Positions 25,483-34,095 are shown, numbered from the stretch's first letter. The stretch is 64,000 bases of DNA from Micromonospora coerulea (GCF_016598485.1 NZ_JAEMUW010000002.1:248001-312000); one strand, 5' to 3'. Numbers and translations: made by a program. The notes: generated by a model from the sequence alone, not told the origin.

Positions 25483-25614
25483 ATGTCTGCTCACTCTCGC
25501 GCCCCGCTCGCCGACAACCTCGCGTACCCGGCCGGCTTCGCGCTGGTCAAGCGCCGGCACGTCGACCTGATGCGGGTGTGCAGCGACGCCTGTCGCCGCC
25601 CCGACGCGCGCTGA
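25483..25614 (+). CDS. putative leader peptide, cysteine-attenuator type
   Basis: 43 residues. The C-terminal part [19 protein letters not shown] follows the conserved RRHVDLxRV-x-S-x-x-C pattern of short actinobacterial leader peptides placed before sulfur-metabolism genes. In mycobacteria, polycysteine-type upstream ORFs are known to couple cysteine supply to downstream expression. Two Cys codons lie near the end. ATG 25483 has GAGGGA at 25474. It begins about 27 nt after the riboswitch and ends 101 nt before the substrate-binding protein gene, so the two sensors are in series. Confidence 0.75.
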   Translation: MSAHSRAPLADNLAYPAGFALVKRRHVDLMRVCSDACRRPDAR

Positions 25615-25715
25615 GCGCCACAACCCCCTTCTCGTACCACCCACTCCGGCTCGCCCGCCCCGGGCGCGCCGTCGGCGGCGTGCGCCCACGTCGCCCACCG
25701 ACCCTGGAGACACCT

Positions 25716-26573
25716 GTGCGATTCCTCCCTGCCCTGACCCGCGTCGCCGCGCTCGGCGCCGCCGCCGTGCTCGCCGCGACCGCGCTCACCGCCTGCGGCG
25801 ACGACGCCTCCACCAGCGAGGCGGCCAACCCGTACGGCCTGCTCCAGCCCGGCGTGCTGCGGGCCGGCACGCTCACCGACGCCCCGCCGAACGTGTACCT
25901 CAAGGACGGGAAGTTCACCGGCTTCGACAACGACCTGCTCACCGCGGTCGCCGCCAAGGCGGGCCTGAAGGTGGAGTTCGTCGGCACCGACTTCTCGGCG
26001 CTGCTGTCCCAGGTGAACAACCACAAGTTCGACGTCGGCAGTTCCTCGATCACCATCACCGAGGCGCGGAAGAAGACCGTCGACTTCGGCAACGGCTACG
26101 ACTTCGGCTACTTCGGGCTCGACGTCCCGGCCGGCTCACCGATCACCGGCTTCGACCAGCTCGCCGGCAAGCGCGTGGTGGTCGTGCAGGGCACCGTGCA
26201 GGACGACTACGCCACCGGCCAGCACCTGAACCCGGTGCGGGTGCCCGACTACAACGGCGCGATCAACCAGCTCAAGGCCGGGACCGCCGACGCCTGGATC
26301 GCCCCCGCCGAGATCGGCGAGAAGTCGGCCGCCGACAGCAGCGGCAAGATCACCGTGGCCGCCAAGCAGCTCAGCCCGGCCCCGACCGCGTACGCGTTCG
26401 CCAAGGGCAACGACAAGCTCCGCGCGGCGCTGAACAAAGGCCTCGACGAGGTCATCGCCGACGGCACCTGGACGAAGCTCCAGGCGCAGTACTACCCGGG
26501 CCGGCCGATCCCGGCCGACTTCACGCCGGGCAGCGGCACCGTGCCGGTGCCCACCGCTTCGGCGGCTTCCTGA
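25716..26573 (+). CDS. amino-acid ABC transporter substrate-binding lipoprotein
   Basis: 285 residues, solute-binding protein family 3. Signal peptide with lipobox LTAC, lipidated Cys27. The two-lobed binding domain includes [40 protein letters not shown] and GTVQDDYAT. It should capture an amino acid outside the membrane for the permease and ATPase encoded next. The SAM-IV riboswitch and the cysteine leader peptide upstream point to a sulfur amino acid (methionine, cystine or a derivative); this is inference. GTG start with GGAGA upstream. Confidence 0.87.
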   Translation: MRFLPALTRVAALGAAAVLAATALTACGDDASTSEAANPYGLLQPGVLRAGTLTDAPPNVYLKDGKFTGFDNDLLTAVAAKAGLKVEFVGTDFSALLSQVNNHKFDVGSSSITITEARKKTVDFGNGYDFGYFGLDVPAGSPITGFDQLAGKRVVVVQGTVQDDYATGQHLNPVRVPDYNGAINQLKAGTADAWIAPAEIGEKSAADSSGKITVAAKQLSPAPTAYAFAKGNDKLRAALNKGLDEVIADGTWTKLQAQYYPGRPIPADFTPGSGTVPVPTASAAS

Positions 26574-26603
26574 CCGGCGGACACGAGCAGGGCGGACGGC
26601 GAC

Positions 26604-27407
26604 ATGGATTCACTGAGCACCCTCTGGGAGACCTTCTTCGACTGGGACTCCATGCGCGAGGCGCTACCCGACATGCTGACCGTCGGGTTGCCCAACACGC
26701 TGGTCCTGGCGGTCTCCGCCGCCCTGCTCGGCTCCCTGCTGGGCATGCTGCTGGCCATCGCCGGCATCTCCCGTACCCGGTGGCTGCGCTGGCCGGCCCG
26801 GGTCTACACCGACATCTTCCGGGGGCTGCCCGCCGCCGCGACCATCCTGCTCATCGGCGTCGGCCTGGCGCCGCTGGGCATGGAGGTCTGGGGGCCGAAC
26901 CCGTACCCGCTGGGGATCCTGGCGTTGTCGCTGATCGCCGCCGCGTACATCGGGGAGATCTTCCGGGCCGGCATCCAGAGCGTCGAGGCGGCGCAGCTGG
27001 AGGGGGCCCGGGCGCTCGGCTTCTCCTGGGGCGAGGCGATGCGCCTGGTGATCGTCCCGCAGGGCGTCCGCCGGGTGCTGCCGGCCTGGGTGAACCAGCT
27101 GATCGCCCTGATCAAGGACTCCAGCCTGGTCTACTTCCTCGGCCTGCTGGCCAGCCAGCGGGAGCTGTTCCGAATCGGGCAGGACTACGCGGCGAACACC
27201 GGCAACCAGTCGGCCCTGCTGCTGGCGGGCCTCTTCTACCTGGCGTTGACCGTGCCGCTGACCCACGCGGTCAACGCGATCGACCGGCGGCTGCGGCAGG
27301 GTCGGGCGGTCACCGTCGACCCCGACGACGACGGTGGGCTGGCCGTGGCCGGCCAGGTCGCCCTGCCCCCGGAGACCGCCGCGCCGACGCGAGAGGACCA
27401 ACGATGA
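26604..27407 (+). CDS. amino-acid ABC transporter permease
   Basis: 267 residues, HisM/GlnP-type inner-membrane subunit with about five transmembrane segments ([20 protein letters not shown] opens the first). The EAA loop that docks to the ATPase is [20 protein letters not shown]. The C-terminal 40 residues are cytoplasmic and acidic. It is 30 nt behind the binding-protein gene and overlaps the ATPase start by 4 nt, so all three form one operon under the riboswitch. Confidence 0.9.
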   Translation: MDSLSTLWETFFDWDSMREALPDMLTVGLPNTLVLAVSAALLGSLLGMLLAIAGISRTRWLRWPARVYTDIFRGLPAAATILLIGVGLAPLGMEVWGPNPYPLGILALSLIAAAYIGEIFRAGIQSVEAAQLEGARALGFSWGEAMRLVIVPQGVRRVLPAWVNQLIALIKDSSLVYFLGLLASQRELFRIGQDYAANTGNQSALLLAGLFYLALTVPLTHAVNAIDRRLRQGRAVTVDPDDDGGLAVAGQVALPPETAAPTREDQR

Positions 27408-28156
27408 CCGCCACCACCAGCAACACCACCACCTCGGTCAGCCTCGGCGTCCGCGACGTGCACCTCGCCTTCGGCGCACACAAGGTGCTGCGCGGCGCCG
27501 AGCTGGACGTGGCCCGGGGCGCGACGGCCTGCGTGATCGGCCCGTCCGGTTCCGGCAAGTCCACCCTGCTGCGCACCATCAACCGCCTCATCGAGCCGGA
27601 CTCCGGCGACGTGCTGCTCGACGGCCGCAGCGTGCTGCGCGACGACCCGGACGCCCTGCGGCAGCGGGTCGGCATGGTGTTCCAGCAGTTCAATCTCTTC
27701 CCGCACATGACGGTGCTGCGCAACATCACCCTCGCCCTGCGGAAGCTCCGGAAGCTCTCCGAGGACGAGGCGGTGCAGCTGGCCCGGGCGCAGCTCGACC
27801 TGGTCGGGCTGGCCGCCAAGGCCGACTCCCGGCCGGCGCACCTCTCCGGCGGCCAGCAGCAGCGGGTGGCGATCGCCCGCGCGCTGGCCCTGCGGCCGCA
27901 GGTGATGCTCTTCGACGAGGCCACCTCGGCGCTCGACCCGGAACTGGTCAAGGGCGTGCTCGGAGTGATGGCGGACCTCGCCGCCGGCGGCATGACCATG
28001 GTGGTGGTGACCCACGAGATGGGCTTCGCCCGCGAGGTTGCCGACACGGTGGCCTTCATGGACCGCGGCGTGGTCCTCGAGGCCGGCGAGCCGGCCGCGA
28101 TCTTCGAGTCCCCCGAGCATCCGCGGCTACGCCGCTTCCTCTCCCAGGTGCTCTGA
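27404..28156 (+). CDS. amino-acid ABC transporter ATP-binding protein (GlnQ type)
   Basis: 250 residues. Walker [14 protein letters not shown]-loop [13 protein letters not shown], signature LSGGQQQR, Walker [15 protein letters not shown] and H-loop VTHEMGFA are all present, giving a complete amino-acid-uptake ATPase. Powers the permease encoded upstream. Start overlaps the permease stop (ATGA). An AT-rich inverted repeat follows 58 nt after the stop. Confidence 0.93.
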   Translation: MTATTSNTTTSVSLGVRDVHLAFGAHKVLRGAELDVARGATACVIGPSGSGKSTLLRTINRLIEPDSGDVLLDGRSVLRDDPDALRQRVGMVFQQFNLFPHMTVLRNITLALRKLRKLSEDEAVQLARAQLDLVGLAAKADSRPAHLSGGQQQRVAIARALALRPQVMLFDEATSALDPELVKGVLGVMADLAAGGMTMVVVTHEMGFAREVADTVAFMDRGVVLEAGEPAAIFESPEHPRLRRFLSQVL

Positions 28157-28213
28157 CCCCGCCCTCGACCCGGCGGTGTGGACGTGGGCGGGGTCGGCTC
28201 CCGACATGCCTGG

Positions 28214-28263
28214 TGAGCGATATACCTGAGAGGCATATTTATGACGCCCAGGTATATCGCTCA
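28214..28263. repeat. AT-rich inverted repeat with 15-bp perfect arms
   Basis: TGAGCGATATACCTG (28214-28228) and its exact reverse complement (28249-28263) enclose a 20-nt centre that itself contains CATA-tt-TATG. The block is far richer in A+T than its surroundings. It lies between the convergent ABC transporter operon and the RibD-like gene, so it may be a two-way terminator. Yet its AT content and nested half sites (ATATACCT, AGGCATAT, AGGTATAT) look more like an operator array or a short mobile remnant. Confidence 0.55.
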
Positions 28264-28309
28264 GGAAGACGAGGCCGCCCGCGGACGGTTCCCCAGCTGA
28301 TGTGCCGGG

Positions 28310-29002
28310 TCAGGGCCCCGGGCAGCGGTCGGAGAGGGCGTACCGGGTCAGCACGACGTCGTCGATCTGGCGGACCTCCAGCACCCGGGCCCGTCGGCCG
28401 GGATGCCAGGGGAAGCGGCCGTCCCCGACGAAGCGCGGCGCCCGGCCGTCGCCGACGAAGAACGGCGCGACCACCAGGTGCAGCTCGTCGGCGAGCCCGG
28501 CGCTGAGGAACTGGGCGTGCACGATGCCGCCCCCCTCGACCATCAGCCGGCGCACGCCCCGGGCGGCCAGGTCGGCCAGCACCGCCGCCGGCCCGACCGG
28601 CTCGCCGACGTCGACCACGGCGGCCACCGCGCCCAACCGCTCGCGGGTCTTCTCCAGCGCCCCGCTCGGGCAGTAGACCAGCTTCGTCGCCTCGCCCATG
28701 GTGAAGAAGCGGGCGGTCGGGTCGAGGTCCCCGCTCGCGGTGACGGTCACCTTCACCGGGGACGGCGGCAGGCCGCGGGCCGCCCGCTCGGCCCGGCGCC
28801 GATCGGAGCGCACCAGCAGCCGCGGGTCGTCCCGACGTACGGTGCCCGCGCCGACCAGGATGGCGTCGCAGCCGGCGCGGACCTCGTCGATCCGGTCCAG
28901 GTCCTCGGCATTGGACAGCAGCAGCCGCTCGGTCGAGGCGTCGTCGATGTACCCGTCGATCGACATGGCGCAGCTGAGCAGCACGTACGGTCGGGCGGTC
29001 AC
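28310..29002 (-). CDS. RibD C-terminal/dihydrofolate reductase-like NADPH reductase
   Basis: 230 residues of the RibD_C fold, the reductase part of riboflavin synthesis (pyrimidinone reductase), without the deaminase domain. Visible motifs: YVLLSCAMSIDGYIDD, DAILVGAGTVRRDDPRLLVR and VRRLMVEGGGIVHAQFL, the last being the NADPH and substrate loop of RibD reductases. The GTG start overlaps the GTP cyclohydrolase II stop by 4 nt. It is the last gene of a seven-gene minus-strand operon. It could reduce a ribitylated pyrimidine or a pterin-like product of the upstream genes. Confidence 0.85.
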   Translation of the reverse strand: MTARPYVLLSCAMSIDGYIDDASTERLLLSNAEDLDRIDEVRAGCDAILVGAGTVRRDDPRLLVRSDRRRAERAARGLPPSPVKVTVTASGDLDPTARFFTMGEATKLVYCPSGALEKTRERLGAVAAVVDVGEPVGPAAVLADLAARGVRRLMVEGGGIVHAQFLSAGLADELHLVVAPFFVGDGRAPRFVGDGRFPWHPGRRARVLEVRQIDDVVLTRYALSDRCPGP

Positions 29003-29652
29003 GGCACGAACGGCAGGTCGAGGGCGTGGTCGCCGCGGCTGACCTTCGCGGCCAGGTAGCCGGCGTTGGCCGGGGACAGGTGCACTCCCGTGGGCACCCG
29101 GTCGGCCACCGTGACGCCGAGCCGGTCGAGTTGGGCGGCCTTGTCCGGGTTGTTGCTGAGCAGGACGACGCGGGAAACCCCGAGCGCGGCGAGCATCTGC
29201 GCGGCCACCGTGTAGTCCCGCTCGTCCGCTCCCCGGCCCAGCGCCAGGTTCGCCTCGTACGTGTCCAACCCGGCGTCCTGGAGGGCGTACGCGTCGAGCT
29301 TGGCGTACAGGCCGATGCCGCGGCCCTCCTGGCGCAGGTAGAGCAGGAAGCCGTCGGCCTCGGCGATCCGCTCGACCGCCTCGCGCAACTGTGGGCCGCA
29401 GTCGCAGCGCTGGCTGCCGAAGACGTCGCCGGTCAGGCACTCGCTGTGCGGCCGGACCATCGGTGGCGGCCCACCGGCGGTGTGCCCGGCCACGGCCGCT
29501 GCCCACTCACCGAGGCCGAACGCGAGATGTTCCCGGCCGTCGACCAGGCCCTCGAACGAGAAGACCCGGGCCGTCGTGACGTACCCGTCGGGAAACCGCA
29601 GTGGAACCGTGACCTGGGTCCGGACCGTCGCCGCCGGCAGGGTTTCGTCCAT
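28999..29652 (-). CDS. GTP cyclohydrolase II (RibA-type), single domain
   Basis: 217 residues. Opens the imidazole ring of GTP, releasing formate and pyrophosphate, to give a diaminopyrimidine. The zinc site C72/C83/C85 is intact in HSECLTGDVFGSQRCDCG and the catalytic loop is RQEGRGIGLYAKLDAYALQD. It is not fused to the DHBP synthase RibB, unlike most actinobacterial riboflavin enzymes, and sits outside a complete rib operon. It may therefore be a paralogue dedicated to this cluster. ATG with AGGAG upstream; the stop overlaps the reductase start. Confidence 0.88.
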   Translation of the reverse strand: MDETLPAATVRTQVTVPLRFPDGYVTTARVFSFEGLVDGREHLAFGLGEWAAAVAGHTAGGPPPMVRPHSECLTGDVFGSQRCDCGPQLREAVERIAEADGFLLYLRQEGRGIGLYAKLDAYALQDAGLDTYEANLALGRGADERDYTVAAQMLAALGVSRVVLLSNNPDKAAQLDRLGVTVADRVPTGVHLSPANAGYLAAKVSRGDHALDLPFVP

Positions 29653-29717
29653 CGTTCTCCTCCGTCCGGCGCTGCCGGACGTGCCGGCGGCGCACACCAA
29701 GGTCCACGGTATGCCGA

Positions 29718-30866
29718 TCAGGGCGCGCAGTGGGTCCTCGGAATCCGGAGCTGGCGCCGCAGCAGCACGGCCGCACCGGGCAGGCTGGCGACGAGCACCA
29801 GCGCGCCGTACACCGTGGCGGCCGCGACGCCCTGCGCCGCGGTCAGCCCGGCGGCGGCGAACGCCCACGCGGCCACCCCCTCGCGCGGGCCGAAGCCGCC
29901 GACGTTGGCCGGTACTCCCATCGCGAGCAGGGCCAGCAGCGTCAACGGCACCAGTTGGGTCAGCGGCGCGTCGGCCCCGGCGGTGCGCGCCGCGACCACG
30001 AAGGTGGCCAGGTGCCCGGCCACCACCACCGCGGAGGCGACCAGCACGCCGGCCCAGGTACGCCGGGCGAGCAGTCCGGCCCGCACGTCGGCGATGCCGG
30101 TGCGCAGCGCCCGCCCCCACGCCGACGTCCCACCGCGGGGTGCCACCCGGGCGAGCAGGACCAGGCCGAGCCCGGCGGCCAGCAGCGCGCCGGCCACCGC
30201 GGGCAGGTACCGCCGCACCGGGGAGGGCAGCGCGGCCAGCACCAACACCGCGATGACGAGCTGGACGACCTGCCCGGCGGTGCGTTCCCAGACCACCGCG
30301 CGGACACCCCGGCCGACGTCGCCGGCGTCCCGGCCGTGCCGCACCGCCCGGTGCACGTCGCCGAGCACCCCACCCGGGAGCGTCGAGTTGAGGAAGACGG
30401 CGCGGTAGCAGTGGGCCACCGCCACGCCGAGCGGCAGCCGGATCCCGAGGCCCTCCGCGACCAGCGCCCACCGCCAGGCGCAGCAGACGGTGGTGACCAG
30501 GCCGATGGCGAGGGCAGCGGCGATCGCGGGCCCGTCGATCAGTCGCAGCCCGGCGAGGAACGGCCCGGTGCCCACCGACCAGACCAGCGCGGCGAGCACC
30601 GCGAGCCCGGCGAGGGTGCGCACCCAGGGCCACGGCGACCGCGCCACGCGGGCCGGCACCGCCGCGCCGGTCCCGGCGGGCGCGGGCCGCGGGGCGGACA
30701 CCGGGGTGGGCGCGGGCACTGCGGCGGGCACCGGGGCTGCCGGCGCGGCGGGCGCGGGCGCGGCCGGCCTTGTCCGGGGTACGCCGGGCGGGGCGATGGT
30801 CGCGGGTGGCAAGCGGTCCTCCCTCGGTCCACCCGTTGTCACGCACCGCAGGGCGGTCCGGTTCAC
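29718..30866 (-). CDS. lysylphosphatidylglycerol synthase/flippase-like membrane protein (UPF0104)
   Basis: 382 residues. The first 75 are a Pro/Ala-rich disordered cytoplasmic stretch. The rest carries about eight hydrophobic helices with the family markers FLNSTLPGGVLGDVHRAVRHGRDAG and ANVGGFGPREGVAAWAF. These are the membrane part of MprF-like and related proteins that move or modify lipid-linked molecules; no catalytic LPG synthase domain is attached. GTG overlaps the methyltransferase stop by 4 nt. Within the cluster it is the likely membrane export or flipping step. The N-terminal start is uncertain because of the low-complexity tail. Confidence 0.78.
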   Translation of the reverse strand: MNRTALRCVTTGGPREDRLPPATIAPPGVPRTRPAAPAPAAPAAPVPAAVPAPTPVSAPRPAPAGTGAAVPARVARSPWPWVRTLAGLAVLAALVWSVGTGPFLAGLRLIDGPAIAAALAIGLVTTVCCAWRWALVAEGLGIRLPLGVAVAHCYRAVFLNSTLPGGVLGDVHRAVRHGRDAGDVGRGVRAVVWERTAGQVVQLVIAVLVLAALPSPVRRYLPAVAGALLAAGLGLVLLARVAPRGGTSAWGRALRTGIADVRAGLLARRTWAGVLVASAVVVAGHLATFVVAARTAGADAPLTQLVPLTLLALLAMGVPANVGGFGPREGVAAWAFAAAGLTAAQGVAAATVYGALVLVASLPGAAVLLRRQLRIPRTHCAP

Positions 30867-31678
30867 CCGCCGGCCAGCAGGTCGGCGTGGTGCAGCAGCA
30901 CCCGCAGCCGCCCCTGCGCCGCCTCGGCGAGCCGCCGCCGCCGGTATGCCCGGGCCCGGCCGGCCAGCTCCGGCCGCTGCTCGCCGGCCGCGTCGAGCCA
31001 GCCGGTCAGCCATGCCGCGGTCAGCGCCGCCTGCTCCGGGCCGAGCCGCCACGGGCTGGGCCGGGTCCGTACGTCCACCCCCCGCCGGCCGAACGCGGCC
31101 CGGGTGGCCTCGACGGCGTCCGGCCCGAGGAGGGCGCGGCCGCCGACGGTACGGCGCTGGTGCGCGTTGAACGCCGCGGCGAACTCCGCGTCGAGCGGGT
31201 CGGCGGGGGTGAACTCGACCCGGCCGACCACGGTCAGCATGAACATCGTCGGGTGCCCGGCGCAGGCCGCCACCACCCGCTCGACCTCCTCGGCGGTGAG
31301 CATGTCCAGCAGCGCCGAGGCGGTGACCAGGCCGGCGTCGGCGAGGTCGGCGGCGGTCAACCGGGTGATGTCGGCGCGCCGGGTCTCCACGGTGACCGGG
31401 CTGCCGTCGGCGGCGGCGTCCACCAAGTCGGCGGCGGCCCGGTCCAGCAGGCCGGCGTCCTGGTCGTACAGGATCCAGTGCTGCGGGCCGGGCAGCAGCG
31501 GCGCCAGCCACCGCCCCATCGAGCCGGTGCCGGTGCCCAGGTCGTGCACCACCACCGGCCGGTCGCCGGTGAGCCCGCGGCGGACCGCGTCGGCCAGCTC
31601 GGTGGCCCGGGCCGCGGCGTCGGCGGGCTCGCGCAGCCGCAGCCAGTCCGCGAAGTCGGGCGGAAGTTGCGTGGTCAT
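30863..31678 (-). CDS. class I SAM-dependent methyltransferase
   Basis: 271 residues. Motif I VVHDLGTGTGSMGRWLAPLL binds S-adenosylmethionine, the acidic motif II is WILYDQDAGLLDRA, and the later motif VTASALLDMLTAEEVERVV completes the Rossmann-like domain. The target is unknown; neighbours suggest a glycosylated, GTP-derived small molecule. The ATG overlaps the glycosyltransferase stop (ATGA) and its own stop overlaps the flippase-like gene start, so expression is tightly coupled. Confidence 0.85.
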   Translation of the reverse strand: MTTQLPPDFADWLRLREPADAAARATELADAVRRGLTGDRPVVVHDLGTGTGSMGRWLAPLLPGPQHWILYDQDAGLLDRAAADLVDAAADGSPVTVETRRADITRLTAADLADAGLVTASALLDMLTAEEVERVVAACAGHPTMFMLTVVGRVEFTPADPLDAEFAAAFNAHQRRTVGGRALLGPDAVEATRAAFGRRGVDVRTRPSPWRLGPEQAALTAAWLTGWLDAAGEQRPELAGRARAYRRRRLAEAAQGRLRVLLHHADLLAGG

Positions 31679-32712
31679 GCCGCCGTTGCCTCCTTCAGTA
31701 CTGTCGCCAGGCGGTTCGTGGTGACCGTCCAGTCGGTGAGGGTGGCCCGCCGGTCCCGCGCCGACCGGCGCAGCCGGGCCCGCAGCGCGGGCTCGGTGAG
31801 CCAGCGGCGCAGCGCGCCGGCCAGCGCGGCCGGGTCGTCGGGCGGCACCAGCAGGCCGGGGCGGCTGCCGTCGGGAGCCTGCCCGAGCGCCTCGGGCAGC
31901 CCGCCGACGTCGCTGCCCAGCACCGGTACGCCCCGGGCCAGCGCCTCGGTGACCACCATCCCGTACGTCTCCCCGCGCGAGGGCAGCACCAGCAAATCGG
32001 CGGCGGCGTACGCGGCGGCCAGCGCCGGGCCGGTGCGCGGGCCGGCCAGCGGGACCCGGTCGTCGAGTCCGGTGTCGGCGAGCTGCCGGCGCAGCGCGTC
32101 GACGAAGGCGGGGTCCCGGGTCAGTGGGCCGACGAGCTGGCAGGTCCAGGGCAGGTCGGCGATCGTGGCCAGGGCGGCGACCAGCACGTCGTGTCCCTTG
32201 TGCGGGCTGACCGCCGCGACGCAGAGCAGCGCCGTGCCGGCGACCGAGGCGGCGGCCGGGGGCGCGGGGTCCACGCCGGGTGGGGCCGCGCGGACCCGGT
32301 CGGCGGGCAGCGGGTACCGGTCGAGCAGCCGGCGGCGGGTCCACTCGCTGGTGGTGACCACGGCGGTGGCGGTGGCCAACGCCCCCGCCTCGGCGTGGGT
32401 CTCCAGGGGCAGGTGCACGAGCACCACCAGGCGCAGCCGGCGGGCCTGTGGGCCGAGCACCTCCGGCACGGTGGCGGCGACGAGCCCGTCGAGCAGGACC
32501 GGCGCGCCGTCGGGCAGGGCGGCGAGCACCCCGGCGAGCGCGGCCCGCTCCCCCGCGCCCGGTCGTGGCCATCGGCCGGGCACCGGGTGCTCGCGGACGG
32601 TCCAGCCGGCCGCGGCGAGCCCGGCGCAGACCCGGCGGTCGTAGCGGTTGCCGCCGCTCGGGGTGGCCGGGTCGTCGATGTCGCCCGGCAGCACCACGTG
32701 CACCGCGGTCAT
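31675..32712 (-). CDS. GT4-family glycosyltransferase
   Basis: 345 residues, GT-B fold. The C-terminal half has the nucleotide-sugar site of family 4: CVAAVSPHKGHDVLVAAL and LVLPSRGETYGMVVTEALARGVPVLGSDVGG with the E-x7-E motif. No signal or membrane anchor. Transfers a sugar from a nucleotide donor to an unknown acceptor. Located between the PTPS-fold gene and the methyltransferase in the minus-strand operon, 3 nt after the former. Confidence 0.88.
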   Translation of the reverse strand: MTAVHVVLPGDIDDPATPSGGNRYDRRVCAGLAAAGWTVREHPVPGRWPRPGAGERAALAGVLAALPDGAPVLLDGLVAATVPEVLGPQARRLRLVVLVHLPLETHAEAGALATATAVVTTSEWTRRRLLDRYPLPADRVRAAPPGVDPAPPAAASVAGTALLCVAAVSPHKGHDVLVAALATIADLPWTCQLVGPLTRDPAFVDALRRQLADTGLDDRVPLAGPRTGPALAAAYAAADLLVLPSRGETYGMVVTEALARGVPVLGSDVGGLPEALGQAPDGSRPGLLVPPDDPAALAGALRRWLTEPALRARLRRSARDRRATLTDWTVTTNRLATVLKEATAA

Positions 32713-32715
32713 CGG

Positions 32716-33114
32716 TTACAACGACCGCTCGTAGCTGGCCCAGGCGACGTGCGACTCGTGCAGGGTGACGGTGATCCCGGCCAGGCCGCGCGCGCCGTCG
32801 CCGAGCCGGCCGGCGCGCGCCCGCTCGGCGAGCCGGTCGGCGACCGTGCGGGCCAGCACCTCGGTGGTGGTGTTCACGCCCGTGAAGTCGGGCTCGTCGT
32901 CCAGGTTGCGGTAGGTCAGCTCGCCGAGGACGGCCTTGAGCTGCACGGTGGCCAGGCCGATGTCGACCACGATGCCGTCGGCGTCGAGGTCCGGCCGGCG
33001 GAAGGTGGCGTCGACGACGAAGGTGGCGCCGTGCAGCCGCTGGGCTGGGCCGAAGACCTCACCGGTGAAGCTGTGGGCCACCATCATGTGGTCCCGGACG
33101 GTCACGCTGAACAC
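32716..33114 (-). CDS. 6-pyruvoyl-tetrahydropterin synthase (PTPS/QueD)-fold protein with altered zinc site
   Basis: 132 residues. The overall PTPS pattern is kept: [53 protein letters not shown], and the C-terminal [10 protein letters not shown]. True PTPS and QueD enzymes use three zinc histidines (one early, then HxH) and a Cys just before the HxH. Here H14 and H28 remain, but position 30 is Ala instead of His and the catalytic Cys is missing. It therefore probably does something other than the classic pterin lyase reaction. GTG start three nt after the dehydrogenase stop. Confidence 0.75.
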   Translation of the reverse strand: MFSVTVRDHMMVAHSFTGEVFGPAQRLHGATFVVDATFRRPDLDADGIVVDIGLATVQLKAVLGELTYRNLDDEPDFTGVNTTTEVLARTVADRLAERARAGRLGDGARGLAGITVTLHESHVAWASYERSL

Positions 33115-33117
33115 GGA

Positions 33118-34095
33118 TCACTCCTCGTCGTAGGTGATGAGCTGGCACAGCGCGGGCAGCCGGCCCGAGCCGAGCCGGTCGAGCACGTCGGGCAGCTCCG
33201 CGAAGCGGGAGCGGCCGGTGAGCAGCGCGTCGAAGGCCGGGTCGGCGAGCAGGTCGAGCGCCAGCGCCAGCCGGTCGGTGAAACTCCGGTCGGCCCGGCG
33301 CGGCGACACCGTGCCCACCTGGCTGCTGCGGATGCTCAGCCGACGCGAGTGGAACGTCCCGCCGAGCGACAGCGTGATCGGACGGTCGCCGTACCAGCTC
33401 AGCTCCAGCACTGTGCCCTCCGGGCGGAGCAGCTCCAGCGACCGTTGCAGGCCGGCGGCGCTGGCGCTGGCGTGCACCACCAGGTCCCGCCCGCCGGCCG
33501 CGTCGGCGGGCAGGGCGAAGTCGACGCCGAGCGCGGCGGCCACCGCGGCCCGTGCGGGGTCGGCGTCGACCAGCTCGGCGCGTACGCCGGGGAAGCGGGC
33601 CAGCAGGGCGGCGACGCAGCAGCCGACCATGCCGCCGCCGACCACGGTGACCCGGTCGCCGACCAGCGGCGCGGCGTCCCACAGCGCGTTCACCGCGGTC
33701 TCCACCGTGCCCGCGAGGACCGCCCGGGCCGCCGGCACGCCCTCCGGTACGACCACCACCGCGTCGGCCGGCACGACGTACGCGGTCTGGTGCGGGTACA
33801 GGCAGAAGACCGTGCGCCCGCGCAGCGCGTCGGGCCCCTCCTCGACCACGCCGACACTGAGGTAGCCGTACTTGACCGGGGCCGGGAAGTCGCCCTCCTG
33901 GAACGGGGCGCGCATGGTGACGTACTGGTCGGCGGGAACCCGGCCGGCGAAGACAACGCTCTCGGTGCCCCGGCTGACGCCCGAATAGCGGGTGCGGACG
34001 AGGACCTCGTGGGGGCCGGGGTCGGGGACGGTCACCGGCCGGATCTCGCCCTCGCCGGGGGCGCGGAGCCAGAAGGCACGGGCGTCGCGGGTCAC
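33118..34095 (-). CDS. medium-chain dehydrogenase/reductase family protein
   Basis: 325 residues. GroES-like N-domain with the subgroup motif YSGVSRGTESVVFAG and a Rossmann NAD(P) site VTVVGGGMVGCCVAALLARF. The lone acidic and Cys residues expected for catalytic zinc are not all visible, so it may be a zinc-independent member resembling the BchC-type dehydrogenases. First gene of the seven-gene minus operon; GTG with GAGGGA upstream. Divergent from a CDP-alcohol phosphotransferase 91 bp away. Likely oxidises or reduces an intermediate of the cluster product. Confidence 0.8.
   Translation of the reverse strand: MTRDARAFWLRAPGEGEIRPVTVPDPGPHEVLVRTRYSGVSRGTESVVFAGRVPADQYVTMRAPFQEGDFPAPVKYGYLSVGVVEEGPDALRGRTVFCLYPHQTAYVVPADAVVVVPEGVPAARAVLAGTVETAVNALWDAAPLVGDRVTVVGGGMVGCCVAALLARFPGVRAELVDADPARAAVAAALGVDFALPADAAGGRDLVVHASASAAGLQRSLELLRPEGTVLELSWYGDRPITLSLGGTFHSRRLSIRSSQVGTVSPRRADRSFTDRLALALDLLADPAFDALLTGRSRFAELPDVLDRLGSGRLPALCQLITYDEE

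Noticed and set aside
28999-30846. Long minus-strand fusion of GTP cyclohydrolase II with an upstream 390-residue segment
   Set aside because: The upstream part is a shadow of the flippase-like gene. The cyclohydrolase has its own ATG and AGGAG at 29652.
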